A stretch of DNA of 64,000 nucleotides from CAVSWT01 sp963777515 (GTDB lineage: Bacteria > Bacteroidota > Ignavibacteria > Ignavibacteriales > Ignavibacteriaceae). Positions 21,090 through 31,703 of the stretch are shown here, one piece after another. The position numbers and the translations under genes were made by a program. The notes under the pieces were generated by a model that saw only the letters and a program-made list of their open reading frames with translations, did not search any database and was not told the DNA's origin. The stretch lies in NCBI GenBank assembly GCA_963777515.1, contig CAVZQU010000004.1:248001-312000 (forward strand), given 5' to 3'. Positions within the stretch are counted from its first letter, which is position 1; every line of letters begins with the position of its first letter.

Positions 21090-21131
21090 CTCGTAATCAG
21101 CAGGTCACCGGTTCGAGCCCGGTAGGGTGAA
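21090..21131 (+). tRNA. 3' half of a tRNA-Thr(CGU), not a complete gene
   Basis: The segment starts in an anticodon loop CTCGTAA (anticodon CGT) and continues with a variable-loop AGGTC, a perfect T-arm (ACCGG, TTCGAGC, CCGGT) and the acceptor strand AGGGTGA plus discriminator A. The 5' half is absent: upstream bases cannot form the anticodon 5' strand, D-arm or acceptor strand. Such 3' halves are typical of the far attachment site left when an element integrates into a tRNA gene. No intact copy is seen in the window. Confidence 0.7.
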
Positions 21132-21175
21132 CAAAAAACCCGCCTAAATATCAATAAAAAATACAGTTAAGTATA

Positions 21176-22264
21176 ATGAATGATTCTTCAGATATTTTAA
21201 ATAAACGATTATACAATCAAGGGCTGACTAATAATTCTTTTAATACTGTTGAAGATGTCGTAAAATATTTTGGAGCAATTCAAGCTCAGGATTTTACAAT
21301 GGTCAAATGGGCGGTTGGACAAAGAATAAAAAATTCTTCAGATGATTTAATCGAAAAAGCTTTTAATGATGGAAAAATATTACGCACTCATGCAATGCGC
21401 CCAACCTGGCATTTTATTTTGCCTGAAGATATTCGCTGGATTTTAACGCTAACATCTTCCCGCGTTAAATCCGGAATGGCTTCCGTCGAAAAAAAACTTG
21501 GCTTAGATGAAAAGATATTTAGTAAAAGTAACTCAATTATTAAAAAAATATTACGGGGAAATAAGCAGCTAACCCGTCAAGAGATTGCTGTGTATCTTAA
21601 AGAAGCAAAATTAATTGATGAGAAATCTCAAAGGCTAACTCATATTATGATGCATGCAGAACTTGACCAAATTATTTGCAGTGGCCCCAAAAAAGGAAAA
21701 CAATTTACTTATGCTTTACTTGATGAAAGGATTCTTCAAACTAAATTGTTCAAACATGATGAAGCTTTGTATGAACTGGCAAAAAGATTTTTTACGAGTC
21801 ATGGCCCTGCAACGATAAAAGATTTTGCATGGTGGTCAGGATTCACACTAGCTGATGCTAAAAAAGGAATCGAGTTAAATAAATCTTATCTGAAAAGTGA
21901 AACTGTTAATGGTAAAGTTTATTTCTTCAAAGACGAAATTTCATATTTAAAAAAGATATCATCAGAAATTTTCCTGCTTCCCAATTATGATGAATACATA
22001 GTTGGTTATACGGATAGAAGTGAAATTATAAATTTATCTTTTGTTAAAAATTTAGACCAACGAAATAATGTTTTATTTAATAATATAATTATAATTGATG
22101 GTCAGGTTAAGGGAACCTGGAGACGTACATTCAAAAAAGATATGGTGATTGTAGAAATAAACTCATTCATTAAATTAAATTCAACACAAATTAAAAGATT
22201 AATTAATGCTGTAAACAAGTTTGGGAAATTCCTTAACCTGCCTACCGAAATCGTTGGAATATGA
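21176..22264 (+). CDS. AlkZ/YcaQ-like winged-helix DNA glycosylase family protein
   Basis: 362 residues with the HTH_42 family pattern: RLYNQGL at the start, then AIQAQDF with the Q36-A-Q38 element equivalent to the catalytic QxQ motif of AlkZ, and RTHAMRPTWHFILPEDIRW. The C-terminal part contains LLPNYDEYIVGYTDR and VDG/IDG-W-type strands typical of the family. AlkZ-like enzymes remove alkylated bases or unhook interstrand crosslinks; many members remain uncharacterised. It stands alone between the tRNA remnant and rimP. No clear ribosome site is seen. Confidence 0.8.
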   Translation: MNDSSDILNKRLYNQGLTNNSFNTVEDVVKYFGAIQAQDFTMVKWAVGQRIKNSSDDLIEKAFNDGKILRTHAMRPTWHFILPEDIRWILTLTSSRVKSGMASVEKKLGLDEKIFSKSNSIIKKILRGNKQLTRQEIAVYLKEAKLIDEKSQRLTHIMMHAELDQIICSGPKKGKQFTYALLDERILQTKLFKHDEALYELAKRFFTSHGPATIKDFAWWSGFTLADAKKGIELNKSYLKSETVNGKVYFFKDEISYLKKISSEIFLLPNYDEYIVGYTDRSEIINLSFVKNLDQRNNVLFNNIIIIDGQVKGTWRRTFKKDMVIVEINSFIKLNSTQIKRLINAVNKFGKFLNLPTEIVGI

Positions 22265-22436
22265 AAACAAGAATTCTTTAATTCATTTCCCAAAGCTAAT
22301 TTCAACATAAAATTAGTTGTTAATATATCATCAATACCCTTATTTGGTGCATAAATAAGAGGTTAAAATTTATTCCGGTTGACCATTTATATTCTTGCAT
22401 ATTCAAATAATAAATGCTAAGTTTGTCTAACTTTTT

Positions 22437-22452
22437 CGCCCTTTTTAGGGCG
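22437..22452 (+). terminator. Short GC hairpin before rimP
   Basis: CGCCC, TTTTTA and GGGCG form a compact hairpin followed by ATTTTTATTTG, 12 bp before the rimP ATG. It resembles an intrinsic terminator or attenuator in the leader of the nusA operon. NusA acts at such hairpins, so feedback control is conceivable but is inference. Confidence 0.45.
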
Positions 22453-22464
22453 ATTTTTATTTGT

Positions 22465-22929
22465 ATGAATTTACGCGAAAAAAATATTGAGGAAATCTCA
22501 AAAAAAATCATAGAAGACAACAAATTTTTTTTAATTGATTTTGTTGTTAGGGGAAATCCAAATAATAGAGTTTTTGAAATATTTATTGACGGTGAAAAAA
22601 ATATTTCTGCCGATGACTGCGCTAAAGTAAGCAGGGATGTAAATAAAGCTATTGAAGATAACCAATTAATCAGTTCTTCATATAGATTGGATGTTTCCTC
22701 TCCCGGTGTTGACAGGCCATTGATATATTTGAAGCAATATAACAAGCATATCGGTAGAAAATTAGAAGTTTCATACGCTCATAATGACTCAACAAAAAAA
22801 ATTATAGGTATTCTAAAAAACATTGAAGCCGATAATTTATTTTTTGAGGTTAACAAACAGGATTTAATAATTAATTTTAATAACATAAAAAAAGCTAAAG
22901 TAATATTAAGTTTTACCCCTAAGGGTTGA
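22465..22929 (+). CDS. rimP: Ribosome maturation factor RimP
   Basis: 154 residues from the ATG at 22465 (MNLREKNIEEIS). The frame is open farther upstream, but that part overlaps the hairpin and has no family similarity. The core carries the RimP signature: DFVVRGNPNNRVFEIFIDGE, SADDCAKVSRDVNKAIED and YRLDVSSPGVDRPL. It assists maturation of the 30S subunit. It is the first gene of the rimP-nusA-infB-rbfA-truB-ribF-rpsO-pnp cluster, 26 bp before nusA. Confidence 0.93.
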   Translation: MNLREKNIEEISKKIIEDNKFFLIDFVVRGNPNNRVFEIFIDGEKNISADDCAKVSRDVNKAIEDNQLISSSYRLDVSSPGVDRPLIYLKQYNKHIGRKLEVSYAHNDSTKKIIGILKNIEADNLFFEVNKQDLIINFNNIKKAKVILSFTPKG

Positions 22930-22955
22930 AACTTTCTTAACGGAGGTATTTAGAA

Positions 22956-24203
22956 ATGAACTTTGACATAGTTGAATCCTTTGCCCAGATGGTAAGGGAA
23001 AAAGGTATTGATAAAGATGTGCTCGGTGGGATAATCGAAGAAATATTTGGCTTGCTCGTAAGGAAAAAATACGGCGAGGAAGCAAAATATGATGTAGTAG
23101 TTAATATGGATAAAGGTGATATAGAAATATTCTTAGAAAGAGAAATAGTTGAAACTGTAGAAGATCCTAACCTCCAAGTAAGTCTTGAAGAAGTTAATAA
23201 AAAAGGAAACGATGAAGAACTTGATGTTGGAGATGATTTTGTTGAAAAGCTTCCTTTAGCATCTTTTGGAAGAAGATTAATTACTTTAGCAAAGCAAAGC
23301 TTAAATCAGAAGATTAGAGAAATTGAAAAAGACATTGTATACAACGAGTACAAGGAACTGCTTGGTGAAATCGTCGTAGGCGATATTTACCAGATAAGAA
23401 AAAGCGATATTCTAGTTAATCATAATAAAAATGAACTGCTCCTCCCTAGGAATGAACAAATTCCTTATGAACGATATAAAAAAGGTGAAACAGTTCGAGC
23501 TATAGTTAAAGAAGTTAAAAAAGGAAATACCGGCCCGTTGATAATTATATCAAGGGCTGATAATACTTTTCTTAGAAGATTATTTGAAATTGAAATCCCT
23601 GAAATTTATGACGGTATAATTGAAATAAAAGCAATCGCCCGCGAACCCGGCGAACGTGCAAAAGTTGCTGTTGAATCGCAGGATAAAAGAATAGATGCTG
23701 TTGGTGCTTGCGTTGGAATGAAAGGAGTTCGTATCCATGCTATTGTTAGAGAATTGAATAATGAAAATATTGATGTTATTAATTATTCTGAAGAACCGAA
23801 TGTATTTATTCAAAAGGCACTTGCTCCGGCAAAGTTAAAAAGAATTGAATTGGATGAAGTTAATAGAAAAGCAGTTGTTACTGCCGACAGCGACCAGGTT
23901 TCTTTGATTGTTGGAAGAAATGGTGTTAATATTAGGCTTGCAATGAAATTGACCGGGTATGAAATTGAAATATTAAGAGAAGAAAAACCGTTTGAAGAAT
24001 ATGAAGAGGATATCGAACTTATCGATTTGAAAGATGAATTGGGCCAGGAGATTTATGAATTGTTAATAAACTCAAGATATGATACCGCAATTGAAGTATT
24101 GGCAGCCGGGCCAAAGAAGTTAAAAGAAATTGAAGGGCTTGATGACGAAAAGATTAACGAGATACTTGAAATAATTAAAGGACAATTTGAAGAAGAGGAA
24201 TAG
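22956..24203 (+). CDS. nusA: Transcription termination/antitermination factor NusA
   Basis: 415 residues after a GGAGG ribosome site. Domains in order: N-terminal RNA polymerase-binding domain (1-125), S1 domain (about 130-205, beginning VVGDIYQIRKSDILVNH), KH1 and KH2 (about 210-345, with GACVGMKGVRIHAIVRELNNE and LIVGRNGVNIRLAMKL), and a short C-terminal helix-hairpin-helix part (IEVLAAGPKKLKEIEGLDD). It controls pausing, termination and antitermination. The gene is intact. Confidence 0.96.
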   Translation: MNFDIVESFAQMVREKGIDKDVLGGIIEEIFGLLVRKKYGEEAKYDVVVNMDKGDIEIFLEREIVETVEDPNLQVSLEEVNKKGNDEELDVGDDFVEKLPLASFGRRLITLAKQSLNQKIREIEKDIVYNEYKELLGEIVVGDIYQIRKSDILVNHNKNELLLPRNEQIPYERYKKGETVRAIVKEVKKGNTGPLIIISRADNTFLRRLFEIEIPEIYDGIIEIKAIAREPGERAKVAVESQDKRIDAVGACVGMKGVRIHAIVRELNNENIDVINYSEEPNVFIQKALAPAKLKRIELDEVNRKAVVTADSDQVSLIVGRNGVNIRLAMKLTGYEIEILREEKPFEEYEEDIELIDLKDELGQEIYELLINSRYDTAIEVLAAGPKKLKEIEGLDDEKINEILEIIKGQFEEEE

Positions 24204-24237
24204 AATTTTATTTTAAGCAAAAAAGCACAAAGGCATT

Positions 24238-26844
24238 ATGGCAGAAACGAAATCCAAAAAATTAAGAGTCTATAAGTTAGCTTCGGAAATTAATTTATCC
24301 GCAGAAAACTTAATAGAATTCCTGCGCAAAAAAGGACACGATGTAAAATCTCATATGTCTATGCTCACGGATGAAATGATTACGGATATAAATGATCATT
24401 TCAAAAAAGATATTGAGAAAGCTGAAAAGCATTATAAAAAAATTGCGGAGTTCCAGAAGAAACGTGAAGAGAAAACTGATAAAGATGAAAAATCCGCTAA
24501 GGTTGAAGGAGTAGCTGAAACACCTGTTGAAGAAGCAGAAGACGCAGAGTTCAGAAACTGCAGAAATTCCGGCAGAACAACCTGAAACAATTGAAGAAGA
24601 AAAAGAGATAGCTGCAGAAAAAGTTGAAACGGTTGATAATAAAGCAGTAGAAGAAGAACGGCTGAACAGCCTGAAACCACTAGGAGAAAAGGTAGATGCA
24701 AAAACTTTCAAAACTCCCAAAGAAACAGAGGCAGCTAAAAGAAAAGGCTTGACTGTAGTTGGAAAAATGGATCTTGGTGAAGAGAAAAAACAGGAAGCCG
24801 GAGAAGAAAAAACAAGAATTGTCCCAGCTACCGAAGCACCTAAAAAAAAGAAAAAACCAAAAGCACGAAAGAAAGCCGAAGACTCAACAGAAGAACTGCC
24901 GGCAGCTAAAAAGAAGAAAAGAGTTAAAAAGTTTGAGATTGACGAAAAGGATGTTAAAGCCGCAATTCGTAAAACTTTTTAAGCATGGACGATACTGTTG
25001 CTTCTGGAAGAGCAAGTGTTAGGAAAGAGAAAAAGAAGAGAACGTGAAGCTGAGGAAGAAAAACGGCTGGAAGAAAAATCGAAGGAGCAAAATAAAATTG
25101 TAGTTACAGAATTCATTGCCGTTAATGAGCTTGCTAATTTGATGAGTGTTCCCGTTGGCGATGTAATTTCAAAATGTATTGAACTTGGTTTGATGGTTTC
25201 AATTAATCAAAGACTTGATGTTGAAACTATTACTTTGGTTGCCGATGAATTTGGCTATGAAGTTGAATTTCAAAAAGAATATACTTCTGAAGTTCTGGAA
25301 GATAAACCTGATGATCCTGAAACTTTACAACCACGTTCTCCTGTTGTAACTATAATGGGACATGTTGATCATGGTAAAACTTCTCTTCTCGATTATATCA
25401 GAAGTACAAATGTTGTTGCAGGAGAATCTGGCGGAATTACACAGCATATTGGTGCTTATAAAGTTGATGTTGGAAATGGTAAATATATTACCTTTCTCGA
25501 TACCCCTGGTCACGAAGCATTTACTGCAATGAGAGCCCGAGGTGCTCAGCTAACAGATATTGTTGTTTTAATTATTGCTGCTGATGATGCCGTGATGCCT
25601 CAAACAGTTGAAGCTATAAATCATGCTCAAGCTGCCGGTGTTCCAATTGTTATTGCTATAAATAAAGTTGATAAACCTGGTGCAAATACGTGATAAAATT
25701 AAGCAGCAGCTTGCTGATCGAAATGTTCTGGTTGAAGATTGGGGCGGCAAATATCAATGTGTTGAAGTTTCTGCTAAAACAGGATTGAATGTAGAAAATC
25801 TTCTTGAAGTAATTTTACTTGAAGCAGAAATACTGGATTTAAAAGCCAATCCGGATAGAGAAGCACGCGGTGCGGTTGTGGAATCAGAACTTGATAAAGG
25901 AAGAGGAATTACCGGAACCATCTTAGTTCAAAAAGGAACTTTAAAAATTGGTGATCCTTTTGTTGCCGGAATTTATCAAGGTAAAGTTCGTGCTATGTTT
26001 GATGAAAGAGGAAATAAAATTACTGAAGCTCCGCCTTCTACACCAGCTTTGGTTATAGGCTTTGAAGGTTCTCCGCAGGCCGGCGATACTTTTGTTGTAG
26101 TTGAATCAGATAGGCAAGCAAGAGAAGTTGGAATCAAGAGACAGCAGTTAAAACGCGAACAGGATCAAAAACAAGTACATCATATTACCCTTGATGAAAT
26201 TGCAAAACAAATCAGTATTGGCGGAGTTAAAGAACTTCCGTTAATTGTTAAAGGCGATGTTGACGGTTCTGTTGAAGCACTTTCCGATTCTTTAATGAAA
26301 TTATCAAATGATGAAGTTATTGTTAGAGTTATTCACAAAGGAGTCGGCGGAATATCCGAAAGCGATGTGCTTGTTAGCCGCTGCTTCAGATGCAATAATT
26401 ATTGGATTCCATGTAAGGCCGAATGTTAATGCCAGGAAATTAGCCGAAACTCAAAAAGTTGATATAAGATTATATGCTGTAATTTACGATGCTATCAATG
26501 AAGTTAAATCTGCTTTGGAAGGATTGCTTTCACCTGTGCTTTCAGAAGAAGTTACTGCAACTGTTGAAATTAGAGAAACATTTAAAGTTCCTAAAGTTGG
26601 TACCATTGCCGGCTGCTATGTTCAGGATGGAAAAATTTCGCGTAACAGTAAAATAAGATTAATACGTGAAGGAATAGTTATTCATGAAGGAGAAATTGCT
26701 TCGCTAAAAAGATTTAAAGATGATGTTAGAGAAGTTGATGCCGGTTATGAATGCGGTTTAAATATTGCAAACTATAACGACTTAAAAGTCGGCGACATTA
26801 TTGAAGCATATAAAATTATAGAAACAAAGAAAAAATTAGCATAA
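24238..26844 (+). CDS. infB: Translation initiation factor IF-2, with several frameshifts
   Basis: Reconstructed length is about 868 residues. The N-terminus KLRVYKLASEINLSAENLIE is the IF2_N domain. A Lys/Glu-rich linker (to about 25080) and a second IF2_N part follow. The G domain has GHVDHGKTSLLDYIR, DTPGHEAF and NKVDK, and the C1/C2 domains end at VGDIIEAYKIIE. Breaks are near 24535 (+1), 24978 and 25035 (a compensating pair), 25690 (extra G in ACGTGAT) and 26386 (extra G between CTT and TTA). IF-2 is essential and normally single-copy, so these are taken as sequence errors. It starts 35 bp after nusA. Confidence 0.93.
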
Positions 26845-26880
26845 GATGAATTAATCAAATTGCGGTAAAGGTTGGTTTTT

Positions 26881-27237
26881 ATGAGTCACAGAATTGATAA
26901 AGTTGAAAATTTGTTAAAAGAAGAAATCAGTTTAATCTTCTTGTATAAACTGCATGATCCCTCTTTTGGATTTATTACAATAACTAATGTTAAAGTTTCT
27001 CCGGATTTAAAGCTTGCCAAAGTTTATTTGTCTGTTTTTGAAAAGGAAAAACGTGAAGAAGTATTAGAAAAAGTAAATTCAAAAATGGGATTCATCCGCT
27101 CTGAGCTTGCCTCAAGGATAAGAATAAAATTTACTCCTGAATTGAAATTCTTTTTAGATGATACTCTTGACTATGTTGAAAAGATTGAAGATTTAATTAA
27201 GAAGATACATGAGAATGATAACAAAGGAAACGAGTAA
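26881..27237 (+). CDS. rbfA: Ribosome-binding factor A
   Basis: 118 residues from ATG 26881, chosen over the in-frame TTG at 26872. A compact KH-like domain contains SHRIDKVENLLKEEIS, DPSFGFITITNVKVSPDLK and FTPELKFFLDDTLDY, the RbfA signature. It acts in late 30S maturation and cold adaptation. It lies 36 bp after infB, and its 3' end overlaps the start of truB. Confidence 0.93.
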   Translation: MSHRIDKVENLLKEEISLIFLYKLHDPSFGFITITNVKVSPDLKLAKVYLSVFEKEKREEVLEKVNSKMGFIRSELASRIRIKFTPELKFFLDDTLDYVEKIEDLIKKIHENDNKGNE

Positions 27238-27930
27238 TTCTCAAAGAAATTGATTTTACTTCCGGTGAAGTAATTCTTATCGACAAACCTTTAAAATGGA
27301 CATCCTTTCAAGTTGTTTATCAAATTAGAAAACATGCTGGTGTAAAAAAAGTTGGGCATGCCGGAACTCTCGATCCGCTTGCAACCGGACTATCTAATTA
27401 TTTGCACTGGTAAAAAGACTAAAGAGATAACTAAATACCAGGAGTTATTTAAAACTTATAAAGGTATAATTACTCTTGGTAAAAAATCTTCTTCGATGGA
27501 TGGAGAAACTGAATTAGTTGAATCTGGGAACACAGAGCATATTACTGAAGAACAAATTTTAAGGATTAGAGATAAATTTTTAGGAAAGATAGAGCAAATA
27601 CCGCCGATGTATTCAGCTATAAAAATGGACGGGAAAACTCTTTATAAATTGGCCCGGAAAGGAAAGTCTGTGGAAAGAGAACCGAGAGAAATTGAAATAA
27701 AAAGATTCGATATTAAAATAGATTTACCGGATATACATTTTGAAATTGAATGCTCCAAAGGGACTTATGTTCGTGTTATTGCAAATGACTTTGGAGAAAT
27801 GCTGGGATGCGGCGGTTATTTAAGCGGTTTGAGAAGAACCGCAATTGGAGATTACACTGTAGAATCCGCTTTAAAAATTGAAGAATTTATAGAAAGATTC
27901 TCTGTAACTAACAGTATTATAAATAATTAA
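27209..27930 (+). CDS. truB: tRNA pseudouridine-55 synthase, two frameshifts
   Basis: The likely start is ATG 27209 or 27215, overlapping rbfA. An extra T near 27239 and another near 27393 (CTA-T-CTA) split the frame. Removing both yields a continuous protein of about 235 residues with GEVILIDKPLKWTSF, then VGHAGTLDPLATGLL, where the Asp of GTLDP is the catalytic residue, and YSAIKMDGKTLYKLAR. It makes pseudouridine 55 in the T-loop of tRNAs. The breaks follow the same one-extra-base pattern as the neighbouring genes. Confidence 0.9.
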
Positions 27931-28029
27931 GTGAAATTTAAAATGAGAAATTCGCAACTCAAAATGCAATTTCATTTTAAGGTTGTAAAATCTTATATTT
28001 ACAAGCTATTGTAAATAGATAATTAAAAT

Positions 28030-28985
28030 ATGCGAATATTTGACAGTATAACCGACGTTAAAAAAGATACGAATACAACTTTAACGTTAGGCACTTTTGA
28101 TGGTGTTCATATTGGGCACAGAAAAATTATTGAAAAGCTGAATGAAAAAGCACAGGCTCATAACGGCAGAAATTTTTTAATAACTTTTTCACCCCATCCG
28201 AGAAGTGTAATTGGAAAAAACTTCGGAAATAGCCTGTTAAGCACTCTGTGATGAAAAAATTGTTCTTTTAGAAGAATTAGGGATTCAAAATCTTTTGGTT
28301 ATTAATTTCACCAAAGAATTTTCCCAGCTTACACCGGAAACATTTATCAAAGAATATATTATTGATAAAATTGGCTTAAAGGAAATTGTAATTGGTCATG
28401 ATCATCATTTTGGAAAAGGAAGAGGCGGCGACGAATCAACCTTAAGAGAACTTGGCAAAGAATATGGTTTTGAAGTTACTTCTGTTGAAGCAGTAGATGT
28501 AAATGGTGAAACTGTAAGCAGCTCAAAAATTAGAAATGCTTTAGCTGAAGGAAATGTTCTTAAAGCAAAAGATTTTTTGGATAGATATTATTCATTTCAC
28601 GGGAAAGTTATTGAAGGTGATAAACGAGGACGTGAATTAGGGTTTCCGACTGCAAATATTGAACTTGATGAAAAATTAAAAATGCTTCCTGACACTTGGG
28701 ATATATTTCGTTGAAACAATTATAGGAAATGAAAAGCATTTTGGATTATTAAGTGTTGGAAAACGCCCGACATTTTATAATCAGGATCAATAATCCCTGA
28801 AGTTTATATTTACGATTTTTCAGATGACATTTATGGTAAAGATGTTACTATAAAAATTATTGAAAGATTAAGAGAAGAAATAAAATATAATTCGGCAGAT
28901 GAGCTAATTAGTTCAAATGAACAAAGATAAATTTGCCGGGGTAGAATTAATTAAAAGATATAAAGAAGTTTTAGCAAATAATTAG
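28030..28985 (+). CDS. ribF: Bifunctional riboflavin kinase/FAD synthetase, frameshifted
   Basis: Reconstructed length is about 317 residues. The N-terminal FAD synthetase nucleotidyltransferase domain has TLGTFDGVHIGHRKII and VIGHDHHFGKGRGG. The C-terminal riboflavin kinase domain has GKVIEGDKRGRELGFPTANI and, after correction, RPTFYNQGSIIPEVYIYDF. Breaks: near 28246 (+1), 28706 (extra T in ACTTGGG), 28788 (one G missing) and 28917 (extra A). The corrected frame ends ELIKRYKEVLANN at 28985. It converts riboflavin to FMN and FAD. Confidence 0.9.
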
Positions 28986-29023
28986 TTCCGGTTTCCTGCT
29001 TAAAGCAGATAAATTCTGGAACT
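28984..29023 (+). promoter_or_regulatory. Structured leader upstream of rpsO (possible S15 autoregulatory element)
   Basis: AGTTCC (28984-28989) pairs with GGAACT (29018-29023) and encloses a smaller hairpin with CTGC and GCAG stems. The structure lies 35 bp before the rpsO ATG and overlaps the ribF stop. rpsO leaders in several bacteria fold into RNA mimics that bind S15 and block translation; those leaders differ widely in sequence. This one has the right place and size, but no direct motif match is claimed. Confidence 0.4.
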
Positions 29024-29057
29024 ACATTTTATAATAAATACAAAAGGATCAATTAAA

Positions 29058-29321
29058 ATGACTAAAGAAGAAAAGCTGGAGATAGTTAAAAAACACGGAG
29101 CGAATGAAAAAGATTCAGGAAAAGCTGAAGTTCAGGTAGCTTTATTAACACAAAGAATAAATGAGCTTACTTCCCATTTTGATGTTCATAAAAAAGATCA
29201 TCATTCCCGCCGAGGCTTAATGACCATGGTTGGAAAAAGAAGAAGGTTATTAAATTATCTTATGAAAAAAGATATTTCCAGGTACAGAGCTATAATTAAA
29301 GAATTGAATATCAGAAAGTAA
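29058..29321 (+). CDS. rpsO: 30S ribosomal protein S15
   Basis: 87 residues, the normal length for S15. It contains GSAEVQVALLTQRINELT-like sequence (here GKAEVQVALLTQRINELTSH), HKKDHHSRRGLMTMVGKRRR and LLNYLMKKDISRY. It binds 16S rRNA helix 22 early in 30S assembly. The gene is intact, unlike those on both sides, and lies 11 bp upstream of pnp, the usual partner. Confidence 0.96.
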   Translation: MTKEEKLEIVKKHGANEKDSGKAEVQVALLTQRINELTSHFDVHKKDHHSRRGLMTMVGKRRRLLNYLMKKDISRYRAIIKELNIRK

Positions 29322-29332
29322 AAGGATTTTAA

Positions 29333-31441
29333 ATGTTAGTAAAAAAAGAAGTAGAAATAAACGGTAAAGTTTTATCAATTGAAACAGGAAGATTTGCCAA
29401 ACAGGCAAATGGAGCAGTTATGGTTACTTATGGCGAAACAATGGTTTTAGTAACTGCTGTCGCAGCCGAAGAGCCGAAAGAAGATTTGGATTATTTTCCG
29501 CTTGCAAGTTGAGTATAGGGAAAAAACTTCTGCGGCTGGAAAATTCCCTGGCGGTTATATAAAACGTGAAGGCCGTCCTTCAGAAAAAGAAATTTTAAGC
29601 GCCCGCTTAGTTGACCGTCCTATAAGGCCGTTATTTCCCGAACAATATAAAAATGAAACTCAAGTAATTGCATTGGTATTTTCTTTTGATGGAGAGAATG
29701 ATGCAGATGTACTTGCCGCAGTTGGTGCTTCTGCTGCTTTAACAATTTCAGATATTCCTTTCGAAGGGCCGATGGCTGAAGTTAGAGTTGGAAGAGTAAA
29801 TGGTGAGTTTATTGTAAATCCGACCCATCAGCAATTAAAAGAAAGTGATATTGAATTAGTTGTTGGCGGAACAGCAGATTCAATTATGATGGTTGAAGGT
29901 GAATCAAAAGAAATTAGTGAAGCGGAATTACTTGATGCTTTAAAATTTGCACAACAGGAAATTGCAAAAATTGTTCAACTTCAAAATGAATTACGCGAAG
30001 CGGTAGGGAAAACCTAAAAAGGAAGTTCCTGAAAAAGTAATTGACGAAGCATTAAAAAATGATGTTTATCAATTAGCAGAAACAAAATTTAAAGAGATTG
30101 TTTATTCCGTTCTTGCAAAAGAAGAACGAAGCAGCCAGAATAAAGCATTAGTTGCCTCTGTTAAAGAATCGCTTGCTGAAAAATATCCCGAACAGGAGAA
30201 AGTAATCGGTGAAATTCTTCATGATCTTGAAAAAGATTTGATGAGGGAAAGAATTCTTAAAGAAGGAATTCGATTGGACGGAAGAAATACAAAACAAATT
30301 CGTCCTATTACAGTTGAACTTGGGGTACTTCCACGAACACACGGATCAGCATTATTTACAAGAGGGGAAACACAAAGTTTAACCACTCTTACTCTTGGAA
30401 CTAAAAATGATGAGCAAACAATTGACGGATTGCTGGAAGAATATTCTAAAAAGTTTATGCTTCATTACAATTTTCCGCCATTTAGTGTTGGTGAAGTTGG
30501 AAGAATGACTGGTGTCGGAAGACGAGAAATTGGCCACGGTAATCTTGCTGAAAGAGCACTTAAAATGGTTGCTCCAGCCGAAGATAATTTCCCTTACACA
30601 ATGAGAGTTATATCGGATATTCTCGAATCAAATGGTTCTTCTTCAATGGCTACAGTTTGTGCCGGTTCATTAGCATTAATGGATGGAGGTGTTCCTGTTA
30701 AATCTCCTGTTGCGGGAATTGCAATGGGTTTAGTAAAAGAAGGTGAAAATTTTGCCGTGCTTTCAGATATATTGGGAAATGAAGATCATTTAGGCGATAT
30801 GGATTTTAAAGTTGCCGGAACTGAAAATGGAATAACTGCCTTCCAAATGGATATTAAAATAAAGGGCATCTCATTCGAAATTATGGAAACGGCATTGGGA
30901 CAGGCAAAAGAAGGGAGAGCACATATTCTTGGAATAATGAATGAAGCCATCAAAACTCCTCGTGAAAATTTATCACCTTATGCTCCTCGATTATTGACTA
31001 TAAAAGTTGATGTTGATCAAATAGGTTTAATAATTGGCCCCGGAGGAAAAACAATACAAGGAATGCAGCGTAAATTTGGTGTGGATATAAATATTGAAGA
31101 AGACGGTACTGTTAGCATTGCTTCTCCAGATAGAGATAGTGCCGCTAATTGTAAAGAGTATATTAAAAAAATGACTGCTTCTCCTGAAGTCGGTGAGATT
31201 TATGAAGGAGTAATTACAAAGATTATGGACTTTGGAGCATTTCGTCGAAATTCTCCCGGGCAAAGAAGGATTATTACATATTTCCCAAATAGATAATAAA
31301 CGTGTCAATAAAGTTACTGATTACTTTAAAGAAGGTGATAAAGTAACTGTTAAACTTTTAAAAATTGAAAACGGTAAATTTTCTTTAAGCAGGAAAGAAC
31401 TTTTAAACGAAGAGAATAAGCAGCCTGTTAAAGAAGCATAA
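29333..31441 (+). CDS. pnp: Polyribonucleotide nucleotidyltransferase (PNPase), three frameshifts
   Basis: The start is ATG 29333 (MLVKKEVEINGKVLSIETGR). The corrected protein is about 702 residues. It has two RNase PH domains (SARLVDRPIRPLFPE in the first; GEVGRMTGVGRREIGHG and DILESNGSSSMATVC in the second), a KH domain (IIGPGGKTIQGMQRKFG) and an S1 domain (GEIYEGVITKIMDFGAF). Breaks: 29504 (extra T, CTTGCAA), 30014 (extra A before CCT) and 31244 (extra C in TTTCGTCG). It degrades RNA 3' to 5' by phosphorolysis. It is next to rpsO, as in most bacteria, and to rng. Confidence 0.94.
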
Positions 31442-31703
31442 AAAATATTTTAAATGAACTATAAGTTTACATCGTTAGCGTTTAGTAAGTATAATTTAAA
31501 TTTTGACTTAGTTTTTAGTAATTAAAAAAGGTGTGCTTTAATTTGAATTCTATTGAAACAAGATTAGAAATATTAATTCTATTTAGTTATTTCTTTCATT
31601 TTTTACAATTAGAATATCACGATTCTAATATTGAAAGAAGTGCACTGGCTTTTTAAAAATTTTTATATGAAATATTTAATTTCATCAAAAGAGTTTTTCC
31701 TTT
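31442..31703. other. 262-bp spacer with an 8-bp inverted repeat
   Basis: This gap between pnp and rng has no coding signal. ATTAGAAT (31608-31615) and ATTCTAAT (31622-31629) form an inverted repeat with a six-base spacer. It could be the pnp terminator stem or an operator for rng; nothing decides between them. Confidence 0.35.

Noticed and set aside
24310..24720. Minus-strand open frames of 136 and 89 codons within infB
   Set aside because: They mirror the Lys/Glu-rich infB linker and have Phe/Ser/Leu-rich composition typical of antisense reading.
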